DNA of 64,000 nucleotides from AP-15 sp963703855. Lineage in GTDB: Bacteria; Pseudomonadota; Alphaproteobacteria; ATCC43930; CGMCC-115725. The notes beneath the pieces were generated by a model. That model had not been told where the DNA came from and searched no databases. It was given only the letters and a program-made list of their open reading frames with translations. Each line of letters starts with the position of its first letter. Position 1 is the first letter of the stretch. The stretch spans positions 169,035-233,034 of the forward strand of contig CAVPFW010000025.1 of the NCBI GenBank assembly GCA_963703855.1, read 5' to 3'. The position numbers were made by a program, and so were the translations under genes. Of this stretch, positions 46,730-55,952 are shown piece by piece.

Positions 46730-46842
46730 GACCGGGAAATATGGTTCCTCGCGCGTTCTGCAATGGCCGCGATGGCTCTTGGATCGGCCACAGGCGTATA
46801 GAGGTGGACCGTTCCCTTAGTGAAACTCTCGGCGTTCGACCG

Positions 46843-48015
46843 ATGCAGAACACCCGGCTCGCCTCCCTCGATTTCGATCTCGGCCCGGAGATCGACATGC
46901 TGCGCGCGACGGTGCGCGATTTCGCCGAAGACCGGGTGGCCCCGCTCGCCGCCGAGATCGACCGCACCGACCGCTTTCCGGTCGAGCTGTGGCCCGACAT
47001 GGGCGCGCTCGGGCTGCACGGGATTACGGTCGAGGAGGAATATGGCGGCGCCGGGATGGGCTATCTCGCGCATTGCGTCGCGATGGAGGAGGTGAGCCGC
47101 GCGTCGGCCTCGGTTGGCCTCAGCTACGGCGCGCATTCGAACCTCTGCGTCAACCAGATCCGCCGCAACGGCAATGAGGCCCAAAAGCGCAGATATCTGC
47201 CGAAGCTGATCTCGGGTGAGCATGTCGGCGCCTTGGCGATGAGCGAGCCGGGCGCCGGCTCCGATGTCGTCTCGATGCGGCTGCGCGCCGATAAGCAGGG
47301 CGACCGCTATATCCTGAACGGCACCAAGCTGTGGATCACCAACGGCCACGCCGCGAGCACGCTCGTCGTCTACGCCAAGACCCGGCCCGATGCCGGGGCG
47401 CACGGCATCACCGCCTTTCTGATCGAGAGCGGGTTCAAGGGGTTTCGCCCGGCGCAGAAGCTCGACAAGCTGGGCATGCGCGGGTCGCCAACCTCGGAAC
47501 TCGTGTTCGAGGATTGCGCGGTGCCCGAGGACAACGTGCTGGGTGGGGTCGACGAAGGCGTGCATGTGCTGATGAGCGGGCTCGACTACGAGCGCGCCAT
47601 TCTCGCCGCGGGCCCGCTCGGCATCATGCAGGCCTGTCTCGATGTGGTGATCCCCTACATCCACGACCGCCGGCAGTTCGGCCAGCCGATCGGCGAGTTC
47701 CAGCTGATCCAGGCCAAGGTCGCCGACATGTACACCGCGATGAATGCCTGCAAATCCTATGTCTACATGGTGGCGCGGGCGTGCGATCGCGGCCGGACGA
47801 CCCGCAAGGACGCCGCCGGCGCGATCCTCTACGCCGCCGAGAAGGCGACTGCGATGGCGCTCGACGCGGTGCAGATTTTGGGCGGCAACGGCTACATCAA
47901 CGATTTCCCGACTGGCCGCTTGTTGCGCGACGCCAAGCTCTACGAGATCGGCGCCGGCACCTCGGAGATCCGCCGCATGCTGATCGGCCGCGAAATCTTC
48001 GCCGAGACGGCGTGA
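46843..48015 (+). CDS. ivd: Isovaleryl-CoA dehydrogenase
   Basis: 390 residues from ATG 46843; the open frame reaches further up to 46741 but that overlaps the divergent promoter region. Acyl-CoA dehydrogenase domains in order: helical N-domain (DMLRATVRDFAEDRVAPLAA), beta domain with GALAMSEPGAGSDVVSMRLR and LWITNGHAASTLVVYAKTRP, and C-domain with QFGQPIGEFQLIQAKVADMY, QILGGNGYINDFPTGRLLRD and IGAGTSEIRRMLIGRE. The segment LDYERAILAAGP holds the catalytic Glu in the isovaleryl-CoA type position. It oxidises isovaleryl-CoA in leucine breakdown. The RidA gene follows after one base. Confidence 0.9.
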   Translation: MQNTRLASLDFDLGPEIDMLRATVRDFAEDRVAPLAAEIDRTDRFPVELWPDMGALGLHGITVEEEYGGAGMGYLAHCVAMEEVSRASASVGLSYGAHSNLCVNQIRRNGNEAQKRRYLPKLISGEHVGALAMSEPGAGSDVVSMRLRADKQGDRYILNGTKLWITNGHAASTLVVYAKTRPDAGAHGITAFLIESGFKGFRPAQKLDKLGMRGSPTSELVFEDCAVPEDNVLGGVDEGVHVLMSGLDYERAILAAGPLGIMQACLDVVIPYIHDRRQFGQPIGEFQLIQAKVADMYTAMNACKSYVYMVARACDRGRTTRKDAAGAILYAAEKATAMALDAVQILGGNGYINDFPTGRLLRDAKLYEIGAGTSEIRRMLIGREIFAETA

Positions 48016-48016
48016 C

Positions 48017-48403
48017 ATGCGCCGGCTGATCTCCTCCGGTTCGCCGTTCGAGGCAGCGGCCGGGTACAGCCGGGCGGTGGTCGACGGCGAATGGGTGTTT
48101 GTCGCCGGCACCACCGGGTTCGACTACGCCCAGATGACGATCGCCGACGACCCGGCGGCGCAGGCGCGTCAGGCGTTGCGCAATATCGAAGCAGCATTGG
48201 CCGAGGCCGGCGCCAGCCTCGCCGATGTCGTGCGGGCCCATTACTACCTCCCCGATGCGGCCGATTGGCGGGCGGTCGCGCCGGTGCTGGGCGAGATTTT
48301 CGGCGCGATCCGCCCGGCCGCGACGGCGCTGATCTGCGGCCTCGTCGACCCGCGCATGAAGATCGAAATCGAGGTAACGGCGCGGCGAACTGCCCGGACT
48401 TGA
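48017..48403 (+). CDS. RidA family protein (YjgF/UK114)
   Basis: 128 residues. RidA pattern: GEWVFVAGTTGFDYAQMTIA, AAQARQALRNIEAALAEAGA, VVRAHYYLPDAADWRAVAPV and the trimer-cleft Arg/Glu region DPRMKIEIEVTA. RidA enzymes hydrolyse reactive enamines/imines formed by PLP enzymes, but many subgroup members have unknown roles. One base after ivd, clearly the same transcript. Confidence 0.9.
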   Translation: MRRLISSGSPFEAAAGYSRAVVDGEWVFVAGTTGFDYAQMTIADDPAAQARQALRNIEAALAEAGASLADVVRAHYYLPDAADWRAVAPVLGEIFGAIRPAATALICGLVDPRMKIEIEVTARRTART

Positions 48404-48804
48404 ACCCGCCATAGGCCTGCGCCCGGCGTGACAGAGTTTTGGGTGTGATCCGCAGGGAGGCCGAGCAAAAATCCCGTTGCATCGACAGCGTGCGTGCTTC
48501 GAGACGCGCTCCGTCTGCGTCGGAGGGCTCGTCAGGATGACGTAAGCATTTGATAGCACTAAGAATGTTTGTCATCCTGAGGAGGCCGCAAAATGGCCGT
48601 CTCGAAGGACCCACGGCCTGGATCCTGCTCTCACGGCAATGAGTGCCCAGCCTCAGGGATCCACCCGCGCCCCCTTGCTTGCGGAGAGGCGAGCAAGCCG
48701 CGACCGTCGCGCAGGGCTCCTCTGCCGAATTTATAGGCAGCCGCCCGGAACGCTGCCTCCTTTGCTGTCGTTTTACGGCCGGCTAGGTCGTGGAGGACGC
48801 AACC
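48404..48804. other. Intergenic region with palindromic repeat
   Basis: No supportable gene in 401 bases. Holds the repeat at 48497-48609 and, at its right end, GTGGAGGACGC, the ribosome site of the 24-residue peptide gene. Confidence 0.5.
48497..48609. repeat. Palindromic intergenic repeat (GTCATCCTGAGG family)
   Basis: CTTCGAGACG ... CGTCAGGATGAC-like left arm is matched by GTCATCCTGAGGAGGCCGC ... CGTCTCGAAGGA on the right. A widely dispersed alphaproteobacterial repeat with this core is known; only one copy was seen in this window. Confidence 0.65.
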
Positions 48805-48879
48805 ATGGGTGCTATTCTGTTGTGGCTGCTCGGCATACCGCTGCCGATCATCATCATTCTGCTGCTGTTGTGGCATTAG
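48805..48879 (+). CDS. 24-residue hydrophobic peptide
   Basis: ATG 48805 has a good ribosome site (GGAGGACGCAACC). The product is one hydrophobic helix, starting MGAILLWLLGIPLP and ending in a run of Ile/Leu and WH. Similar tiny proteins are found across alphaproteobacteria. It lies 20 bases before a membrane protein gene on the same strand, so the two are probably co-expressed. Function unknown. Confidence 0.6.
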   Translation: MGAILLWLLGIPLPIIIILLLLWH

Positions 48880-48899
48880 CCGGTCCGGGGAGACTTGCC

Positions 48900-49808
48900 A
48901 TGGAAACTTCGTCTGTTCGGGTCGGTGACGAGCGGCTCGTCGCCACCGGCGTGGTGCCGGGGGAGAGCTCCGTCTCGGCAATATCATGGGCGGCGATCAT
49001 CGGCGGCGCGTTTGCGATCGCGGCGATCAGCCTGATCCTTCTCGCCCTCGGCGCCGGCGTGGGCTTCGCCTCGCTCTCGCCGTGGTCGAATTCGGGGCCG
49101 TCGGCGACGACGTTCGGCGTCGTGGCGGCGATCTGGCTGATCGTCGTGCAGTGGCTGTCGGCCGCGTTCGGCGGCTACCTGACCGGCCGGCTGCGCACCA
49201 AATGGGTTTCGGTGCACAGCGACGAAGTTTATTTCCGCGACACCGCGCACGGCTTTCTGGCGTGGGCGGTGGCATCGGTCATTACCGCGGCGGTGCTGGC
49301 TTCGGCGGCCTCCTCGCTGGTCGGCGGCGCCGCCCGAGAAGCCGGCGCGGTTGCCGCGACACCGGCGCAGGAGACTGCCGGGACCGCTGCGGCACAGCCG
49401 GGCGCGTCGGCGCTGAACCCGACCGCGTATCTGGCGGACACCCTGTTCCGCTCCGATCATCCCGATGCCAACCCCAATCCGCAGTTGGCGCGCGCCGAAG
49501 CCACCCGGATCATCACCCACGATTTGAGCGCAGGCGACTTCCCGGCCGCCGACAGAACCTATCTTGCCCAGCTCGTCTCCGCCCGCACCGGGCTCGGCCA
49601 GCCCGACGCCGCCAAACGGGTCGACGAAGTGATCGCCCAGGCGAAGGCGGCCGAGGTCAAGGCCCGCCAGGCCGCCGACAAGGCGCGCAAGGCCGCATCC
49701 TACCTGTCGTTCTTCACCGCCTTCTCGATGTTGGTCGGCGCCTTTATCGCAGCGGTGGCAGCAACCGCTGCCGGCCATCGGCGCGACGAGGTACTGGCGC
49801 GCCGCTAA
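48900..49808 (+). CDS. Membrane protein with N-terminal double helix and C-terminal anchor, unknown function
   Basis: 302 residues from ATG 48900, preceded by GGGGAGA. Membrane segments at about 29-52 (WAAIIGGAFAIAAISLILLA), 70-93 (VVAAIWLIVVQWLSAAFGGY) and 120-140, then a soluble middle part rich in Ala/Arg with a coiled-coil-like stretch (IAQAKAAEVKARQAADKARK) and a last membrane helix (FFTAFSMLVGAFIAAVAATA). The SAISWAAIIGGAFAIAAISL start resembles a family of alphaproteobacterial proteins of unknown role. Confidence 0.75.
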   Translation: METSSVRVGDERLVATGVVPGESSVSAISWAAIIGGAFAIAAISLILLALGAGVGFASLSPWSNSGPSATTFGVVAAIWLIVVQWLSAAFGGYLTGRLRTKWVSVHSDEVYFRDTAHGFLAWAVASVITAAVLASAASSLVGGAAREAGAVAATPAQETAGTAAAQPGASALNPTAYLADTLFRSDHPDANPNPQLARAEATRIITHDLSAGDFPAADRTYLAQLVSARTGLGQPDAAKRVDEVIAQAKAAEVKARQAADKARKAASYLSFFTAFSMLVGAFIAAVAATAAGHRRDEVLARR

Positions 49809-49854
49809 AGCGGCCGCCATCACCGCCGCAGAGGAGCCGCACGAGAATCGCCGA

Positions 49855-50427
49855 CTAGGGCAGCAGGCCGGGAACCCCGCGATACAGATCGGCAAGCGGG
49901 ATATCGAGCCCGATTGTGTCGAGCCGGAGCCGATCCCGTTCGCCGACCGCGATCGTGGCCCAATTGTCCCCGGCGCGGCGGTAGACCGTGGCACCGACCC
50001 GCTCGGTCTCGACGTAGAGGATCTCCTGCAAGCTCGCGATCCGCTGATAGGCGGGCAGCTTGACGAAAACATCGTCGCGATCGGTCGACGGCGACAGCAC
50101 CTCGACGATCAGCAGCGGCTCAGAAACCATCCCGCGGAAATCGCGGTCCAGCGGTGCGCAGCTGACGGTTAGATCGGTTTCGAAATGATCGCGGCCTCGG
50201 ATACCCAAAGGAGCGATCCCCGCCTGAGGACGTACAAAGCACTCCGGACGGGTGGAACGAAGGGACGCATAGATCTCGCCCGAAAGCCTGCCGGCAATTA
50301 CCTGATGCGCGATCGCGGGCGGCGCCATCGCGACCATGACGCCGTCGAACAGCTGGTAGTGGCGCTGGTCGTTCGGGCAGGCATCGAGGAACTCCTCGAC
50401 GGTCAGCAATTTGTAAGCAGGCTCCAT
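49855..50427 (-). CDS. Uma2 family protein (DUF820, PD-(D/E)XK nuclease-like)
   Basis: 190 residues. LLTVEEFLDACPNDQRHYQL, FDGVMVAMAPPAIAHQVIAG, and the nuclease-like core DHFETDLTVSC and PLLIVEVLSPSTDRDDVFVK with the conserved D and ExS pattern. Such proteins are frequent in cyanobacteria and proteobacteria and are usually solitary; a nuclease role is predicted but not shown. It converges on the membrane protein gene. Confidence 0.85.
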   Translation of the reverse strand: MEPAYKLLTVEEFLDACPNDQRHYQLFDGVMVAMAPPAIAHQVIAGRLSGEIYASLRSTRPECFVRPQAGIAPLGIRGRDHFETDLTVSCAPLDRDFRGMVSEPLLIVEVLSPSTDRDDVFVKLPAYQRIASLQEILYVETERVGATVYRRAGDNWATIAVGERDRLRLDTIGLDIPLADLYRGVPGLLP

Positions 50428-50468
50428 GAACTCAACTTAGCGCGGCCAACAACGGCTTTCCAGGGCGG

Positions 50469-51434
50469 TCAGGCCGCGTCCGCTTCGGCCAGCACTTGCG
50501 CGAAAAGGGCGCGGTCGATGTTGCCGCCGGTCTGGATCACCGCAACCCGCTTGCCGCGCAGCCGGTCGCGTTCCTGCAGTGCGGCGGCGAGTGCGGCTGC
50601 GCCGGCGCCCTCGGCGAGATTGTGCGTGTCGGTGAAGAGGATGCGCATCGCGCGGCGGATCTCGGCCTCGGACACGGTCGCGATGCGCGCCGTGCCCCGA
50701 CAAATGACCTCGAGCGCCGCCGGGTCGGGCACCCGCACCGCGAGCCCGTCGGCGATCGTGTCGGCCGAATTGGTGGCGATCGGGCGGCCGGCGGCAAAGG
50801 ACAGCGCGTAGGCGGGCGCATTGGCGGCGACGACGCCGACGATCTCGGTCTTCAGCGCCAATGCCTCGCGCGCCGCGATCACTGCGGAGATCCCGCTGCC
50901 GAGGCCGATCGGCACGTAGACGACATCGAGATCGGGGACGGCGCGGAACAGCTCGAGCGCGTAGCTCGCCACCCCGCGCACCAGGAGCGGGTGGTACGAA
51001 CGCACGAGATGCAGCTTTTCGCGCTCGGCCAGCGCGACGGCGTGCTCATAGGCGGCCTGGAAATCATGACCCTCCTCGACCAGCCGGGCGCCGAACGCCG
51101 CCATCGCCCGGTTCTTCTCGACCATGTTGCCGTGCGGGACGACGATCGTCGCCGCGAGGCCGAGCCGGGCGGCGGCGAAGGCGATGCTCTGCCCGTGATT
51201 GCCGCGGGTCGCCGTGACCACCCCGCGGATCTGCGGCTGGGTGCGCCGGAGATCGTCGAGATAGACGAGCCCGCCGCGCAGCTTGAACGCGCCGATCGGG
51301 GTGTGGTTCTCGTGCTTGACCCACAGCTCGGCCCCGATCCGCCGCGACAGCAACGGCCAGCAATGCTGCGGGGTCGGCGGGACGACGGCGCGCACCAGCG
51401 CCGCGGCGTCGTCGAGGACGGAAAGGGAAATCAT
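50469..51434 (-). CDS. Threonine/serine dehydratase-like PLP enzyme
   Basis: 321 residues. Fold type II PLP enzyme: the PLP Lys is residue 51 in HTPIGAFKLRGGL, the Asn-containing loop is TATRGNHGQSIAFAAARLGL, and the phosphate cup is YVPIGLGSGISAVIAAREAL. The C-terminal part ends RVAVIQTGGNIDRALFAQVL. No ACT regulatory domain, so it is the catabolic or 3-hydroxyaspartate/serine dehydratase type rather than biosynthetic IlvA. Downstream of the FKBP gene on the same strand. Confidence 0.85.
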   Translation of the reverse strand: MISLSVLDDAAALVRAVVPPTPQHCWPLLSRRIGAELWVKHENHTPIGAFKLRGGLVYLDDLRRTQPQIRGVVTATRGNHGQSIAFAAARLGLAATIVVPHGNMVEKNRAMAAFGARLVEEGHDFQAAYEHAVALAEREKLHLVRSYHPLLVRGVASYALELFRAVPDLDVVYVPIGLGSGISAVIAAREALALKTEIVGVVAANAPAYALSFAAGRPIATNSADTIADGLAVRVPDPAALEVICRGTARIATVSEAEIRRAMRILFTDTHNLAEGAGAAALAAALQERDRLRGKRVAVIQTGGNIDRALFAQVLAEADAA

Positions 51435-51495
51435 CGCATGCCGATCTGGGCGGTCTCGCCCGGGTCGCGCCGGCGCATCGCCCGCACGGTCCGCG

Positions 51496-51837
51496 CTACT
51501 GCACGTTCAGGAGCTCGACATCGAAGATCAGGGTGGCGTTGGGCGGGATCACGCCGCCGGCGCCGCGCGCGCCATAGCCGAGCTCGGGCGGGATGGTCAG
51601 GGTGCGCTGGCCGCCGACCTTCATGCCGGCGACCCCTTGGTCCCAGCCGGCGATGACCTGCTGCGCTCCGAGGGTGAAATCGAAGGGCCGGCTGCGGTCG
51701 CGCGAGCTGTCGAACTTGCCGCCCTTGGCGCCGTCTTCGGACAGCCACCCGGTGTAATGGACGGAGACCTTGCAGCCCGCCGTCGCGGTCGCGCCGTCGC
51801 CGAGCTTGGTGTCGGTGTATTGCAGTTCGTCTGGCAT
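51496..51837 (-). CDS. FKBP-type peptidyl-prolyl cis-trans isomerase
   Basis: 113 residues from ATG 51837; a GTG three codons upstream is also plausible. A single FKBP domain: GCKVSVHYTGWLSEDGAKGG, KFDSSRDRSRPFDFTLGAQQ, VIAGWDQGVAGMKVGGQRTL, IPPELGYGARGAGGVIPPNA, LIFDVELLNV. All drug/proline-pocket aromatics are present. No signal peptide with this start, so cytosolic. Confidence 0.92.
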   Translation of the reverse strand: MPDELQYTDTKLGDGATATAGCKVSVHYTGWLSEDGAKGGKFDSSRDRSRPFDFTLGAQQVIAGWDQGVAGMKVGGQRTLTIPPELGYGARGAGGVIPPNATLIFDVELLNVQ

Positions 51838-52375
51838 CTCGATCACCTGGTTCGCCGCCGCCCCGCTCGCCCGAGCGGGGTGCCGGCGGCTATGATGGCG
51901 AGCGCCGCAGCGGTGCCGCCTTGTCGGATCGGTATCATGAATTCCCGGCATCGGTGAGCGACAAAAGGAAACGGCGGCGCGAGCAGTGGGCGGGCGAATG
52001 GAGAGCCTCCCGGAGGCGGTCGGGTGCGACCAGCAAGTCAAGATGAACGTGGATCATAGTATAAATGCACCTCCCTCATGATCGTCTAGCCGAGGCCAAG
52101 CCGGCCCGGCATTATTCGTCGGCCCCGCGCAAGCGCGGGTCCATGGTGAAACCGAGACCTGCATTGGCTTTGGATTCGCGCCTCGGCGGGATTGACGCCG
52201 GATCGGTGTAGAATGGTTTAATTTAATCGAAGATGTTGCTGGAGCTTGCGGCGAAGCGTAGCATGCGGCTCGCACCTTTCGAAGGGTGATGGCGGGTCGC
52301 GAACCCCGGTGGGAACCGGCCCGCCGCGACGGCCCCAGGGCTCGGGTCGGAGCGGGGCAACGAGGAGAAAAAATT
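51838..52375. other. Intergenic region between FKBP and amidohydrolase genes
   Basis: 538 bases with no supportable gene. It contains a palindromic piece CCCCGCGCAAGCGCGGG at about 52125-52141 of the family seen at 38737, and an AT-rich stretch at 52210-52235 (AGAATGGTTTAATTTAATCG) that may belong to the promoter of the downstream gene. Confidence 0.45.
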
Positions 52376-54136
52376 ATGGCGTATGATCTCTTGATCAAAA
52401 ACGGGCGCGTCGTGGACGGTTCGGGCGAGCCGGCATTCGCAGCGGATGTGGCGGTGCAGGACGGCAAGATCGTCGGCGTCGGAAAATACGCGGGCGCCGC
52501 CGCCAAGCGCACGATCGACGCCGCGGGCCGCGTCGTCGCGCCGGGCTTTATCGACCACCACACCCATTTCGACCCGCAGGCCGTGTGGGATCCCTATTGC
52601 GGCTCGTGGGTGCACAACGGCAACACCACCGTCATCGTCGGCCAGTGCGGGCAGGTCATCGCCCCGGTCCGGCCCGGCGACAGCGAGTGGTATCTCGAAT
52701 TCTTCTCCGACGCGGAACAGATTCCGCTACCGGTGCTGAAGGCCGGGGTCGACGTGACCTGGGAATCGGTCGGCGACTATCTCGATGCGCTCGGCAAGAA
52801 GCGCGGCATCAACGTCGGCACCTTGGTCGGCCATTCGGGCATCCGCCGCTATGTGATGGGCGAGGCGGCCTCCGAGCGGCAGGCAACCCCCGAGGAAATG
52901 GCGTCGATGCAGCGGTTGATCCGCGAGGCGATGCATGACGGCGCGCTCGGCTTCTCGACCGCGCCGAAGGATCGCGGCGATCCGGCCGGCGTCGGCAACG
53001 ACGAGGAGCGCTGGGCGCTGGCCAGCGTGCTCGGCGAACTCGGCACCGGCGTGTTCCAGGTCGCCGGCGGCGCGCCGGGCGGCACCAAACAAACCCGCGA
53101 GGTCGCCCGCCAGCTGGCGGCGCGTACCGGCCGTCCATCGATCTACAACTTAATGTCGGATCCGATCGCCAATCCCGACGAGTGGGTCGAGCATCTGCGC
53201 TGGCTCGAGGACGGGTTCAAGAGCGGCGCGCGCTGCTACGGCTCGTGCCTGTCGACCGTGGCCGGCGCGATTTTTGATCTGCAGCGCGGCCTCAATGTGC
53301 CGCAGGATGAGGACATCACTCATCCCGAAGGCATCTTCCGCGGCATGCCGACCTGGGACAAGGTCATGGCCTTGCCCTATCAGGAGCGCATGCGGGCATT
53401 CCGCGATCCCGCACTGCGTCAGGCGCTGTCGGCGGAAGCGGTCGAAGGGACGGTTGAGCAGCAAGGCGGGATGACCGACCGACGCGGCCGCGCGCGCGGC
53501 TTCTTCAACCGGCGCTGGGATCTCGTCGAGGTGTTCATGACGACGAAGGGGCAGAACCGGCATCTCGAGGGCAAGAGCGTCGCGCAGATCGCGAAAGAGC
53601 AGAACAAGGGGATCATGGACGCCTTCCTCGATCTGTCGCTCGACGAAGACCTGAACACCTGCTTCCAGGCGATCGACCGCAACGGCGATCCGAAGACGCA
53701 GAAGCACATCCTTGGCTCGCAATATACCGTGATCGGCACCAGCGACGGCGGCGGCCGGCCGCATACCGCCGACCGGCACGAAACCAGCACGAATCTGCTG
53801 GGCCACTGGGTGCGCGAACAGCAGGTGATGACCCTCGAAGAGGCGGTCTATCGGCTGACCGGCAAGACCGCGCTGATGCACGACATTACCGATCGCGGCT
53901 TCATCGCCGCCGGCAAGGTCGCCGACATCACGATCTTCGATCCCGACACGATCGCGTCCAAGCCGCGCGAGCCGGTCGCGAACCTTCCAGCGGGCGGTGT
54001 TCAGGTCAAGCGCGACGCGGTCGGCATCGATTATGTCGTGGTCAACGGCAGCGTGTTGCTCGACAAGGGCGAACTGACCGACGCATTGCCCGGCCAGATC
54101 GTCCGCGGCGCGCTCTACCAGGGCGCTCACGCGTAA
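52376..54136 (+). CDS. N-acyl-D-amino-acid deacylase-type amidohydrolase
   Basis: 586 residues from ATG 52376, with AACGAGGAGAAAAAATT before it. Amidohydrolase family 3: DLLIKNGRVVDGSGEPAFAA, VVAPGFIDHHTHFDPQAVWD with the HxH metal site, TTVIVGQCG with the bridging Cys typical of D-aminoacylases, LVGHSGIR, SDGGGRPHTADRHETST and a C-terminal GKVADITIFDPDT region. It should split acyl groups from D-amino acids or related amides. Length is longer than the ~480-residue D-aminoacylases, as in many uncharacterised homologues. Confidence 0.85.
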   Translation: MAYDLLIKNGRVVDGSGEPAFAADVAVQDGKIVGVGKYAGAAAKRTIDAAGRVVAPGFIDHHTHFDPQAVWDPYCGSWVHNGNTTVIVGQCGQVIAPVRPGDSEWYLEFFSDAEQIPLPVLKAGVDVTWESVGDYLDALGKKRGINVGTLVGHSGIRRYVMGEAASERQATPEEMASMQRLIREAMHDGALGFSTAPKDRGDPAGVGNDEERWALASVLGELGTGVFQVAGGAPGGTKQTREVARQLAARTGRPSIYNLMSDPIANPDEWVEHLRWLEDGFKSGARCYGSCLSTVAGAIFDLQRGLNVPQDEDITHPEGIFRGMPTWDKVMALPYQERMRAFRDPALRQALSAEAVEGTVEQQGGMTDRRGRARGFFNRRWDLVEVFMTTKGQNRHLEGKSVAQIAKEQNKGIMDAFLDLSLDEDLNTCFQAIDRNGDPKTQKHILGSQYTVIGTSDGGGRPHTADRHETSTNLLGHWVREQQVMTLEEAVYRLTGKTALMHDITDRGFIAAGKVADITIFDPDTIASKPREPVANLPAGGVQVKRDAVGIDYVVVNGSVLLDKGELTDALPGQIVRGALYQGAHA

Positions 54137-54565
54137 GCTGCCGACCGGCGCGCCTGCCCGGACCCGTTCCGGACAGGCGCGCGCTCTACCGGAAACATTT
54201 GACGACGAGACGCGGCCGGGCTCGACCCGGCCGCGGCGCCGCGCGTCGGGATCGCGCCGGCGAGCTCCGCTGCAACAGGTCGAGGCGGCGGTCGAAGTCC
54301 CGGCCTCGGTCGCATCAACACTTCGCTGTTGTCGCTGTTATTTGCAGCGGCGTATCGGCTGCGGATGCCGCTCTATCGCAAGTTGCCGATCGACTTGAAC
54401 GTGCACGCACCAACGGCCGTCCCGAAATCGATGATCAAAGTGGATGACCACCGCCCTACCCACCCGCCGCCGAATTCGAGGTGATCGCTTGACGGGCGCC
54501 CGCGAGAAGGATTACACAACGACATCTGCGCTTTCGGCAACTGCAGGCAATTAGGGAGGTCTCGG
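54137..54565. other. Intergenic region after the amidohydrolase
   Basis: 429 bases, no supportable gene. Left end holds a terminator-like hairpin (54148-54182). Near the right end, TTGACG at 54489-54494 and GATTACAC downstream may form a weak promoter for the VOC gene. Confidence 0.4.
54148..54182 (+). terminator. Hairpin after the amidohydrolase gene
   Basis: CGCGCCTG.CCGGA pairs with TCCGG.CAGGCGCG across a short loop, with one mismatch, 12 bases after the stop codon. There is no T-run, so efficiency is uncertain. Confidence 0.45.
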
Positions 54566-55051
54566 ATGGCTCGCATCAGGCATATCGCACTGGCGACTGA
54601 CGATCCCGCAAAGACCGCAGAATTCTACAAGCAGCATTTCGGCTTGACCGAGCTGTATCGCCGACCCGGGGATACCGGCGAAAAAGGGGTTTGGCTCAGC
54701 GACGGCTACATATATTTCGCTATTCTAAAATATGGCGAGCCCGGAGTTCCCCGGCTGGGGCCGGGACAAAGCTCCGACATCCGCGGGATCCACCACATCG
54801 GATTTTATGTGGATGATGAGCAGGCAACGGCGAAGGCCCTCAGAGACGCGAATTTTCCACCGGTCCCGATGGGGAAGTCCGAGGATCCCGAGGCGAGCCG
54901 GATGACCGTGATGGGCGACGCCCAAAACTTGAAATACCTCGGTCCCGACGAGGTTCAGCTCGATATCCGCAGTCGCGGCTGGAATGAAGCGATCAGCTTC
55001 GGGATGCAGCGTTACGAGCTGACGCCGGTCGCGGAAGAAGAGGCCAAATAA
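54566..55051 (+). CDS. VOC (glyoxalase/bleomycin resistance) family protein
   Basis: 161 residues with AGGGAGG as ribosome site. Paired betaalphabetabetabeta modules: IRHIALATDDPAKTAEFYKQ, HFGLTELYRRPGDTGEKGVW, then GIHHIGFYVDDEQATAKALR. His residues at the start of each module and a Glu late in the second are in the metal-ligand positions. Substrate unknown. Confidence 0.85.
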   Translation: MARIRHIALATDDPAKTAEFYKQHFGLTELYRRPGDTGEKGVWLSDGYIYFAILKYGEPGVPRLGPGQSSDIRGIHHIGFYVDDEQATAKALRDANFPPVPMGKSEDPEASRMTVMGDAQNLKYLGPDEVQLDIRSRGWNEAISFGMQRYELTPVAEEEAK

Positions 55052-55323
55052 CGGCGAGCCGGGTCCGGTGAGCGTTGTTGGCGCTCGCCGGATCGAGGCT
55101 GTACAGCGCGCGACGCCGCCATTATGCCCGCGTGGGCATAGGATCAGCGCGGGCCGGCCCGGCCGGGTGCTCGAGAGCCGGCGCGACGACGCTGTGCCGG
55201 TACCGTGCCGGCTCGTCAAAGCGGCTCGCCGGCGGCTCGGCTATCCGCTCTCTCTCGTCGTAGAATGCGCTGTCGTTTCCCCGGCATATTACCTCGCCCA
55301 CCCCTCACCTGGAGGATGTATCG

Positions 55324-55952
55324 ATGATCTATGAAGTCCGCACCTATACCCTGCGCCCCGGGACCGTGGCCGAATTCGAGGAGCGCTATGCCAAGCGGCT
55401 GCCCTTGCGCGAGAAGCACTCCAAATTGGGGGCGTTCTGGCACACCGAGTTCGGTCCGCTCAACCAGGTCGTCCACGTCTATCCCTACGACGATCTGCGC
55501 CATCGCACGGCGGTGCGTGCGGCGATGGCGCAAGACGCCGAGCGGAATGCGCTGCCCGGCGGCGGCGACCTGATCGTCGCGCAGGAAGCCGAGATCATGA
55601 ACCCGGCGCCGTTCATGCGCGCGCTCGGCAGCCGGGATTACGGCACCGGGAACGTCTATGAGATGCGCACCTACACCTACGCCCCGGGCGACATCCCCAA
55701 GGTGCTGGAGGCGTGGGCCAAGGCCGTTCCTGATCGCGAGAAGCTCTCCCCCTGGCGGCCTGCTGGACGAGCGAGCTCGGCGGGCTCAACAAGTTCGTCC
55801 ACACCTGGGTGTACAAGGATCTGGGCGAGCGCGCCCGAATCCGTGAGGAATCCCGCAAGCCCGGCGGTGCGTGGCCGCCGCAGGCCGGGGTGCGGCCGGT
55901 CCGCCAGGAAAACAAGCTGCTGATCCCGGCGGCGTTCTCGCCGGTGCGCTAG
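55324..55952 (+). pseudogene. NIPSNAP family protein, frameshifted
   Basis: The first part has two ferredoxin-like NIPSNAP repeats: MIYEVRTYTLRPGTVAEFEE, HTEFGPLNQVVHVYPYDDLR, then VYEMRTYTYAPGDIPKVLEA. At the C run 55748-55752 (CTCCCCCTGG) the frame is lost; adding one C restores LAACWTSELGGLNKFVHTWV and ARIREESRKPGGAWPP down to a stop at 55950-55952, about 210 residues in all. A homopolymer miscall is likely. NIPSNAP proteins often accompany degradation genes; role unknown. Confidence 0.8.
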
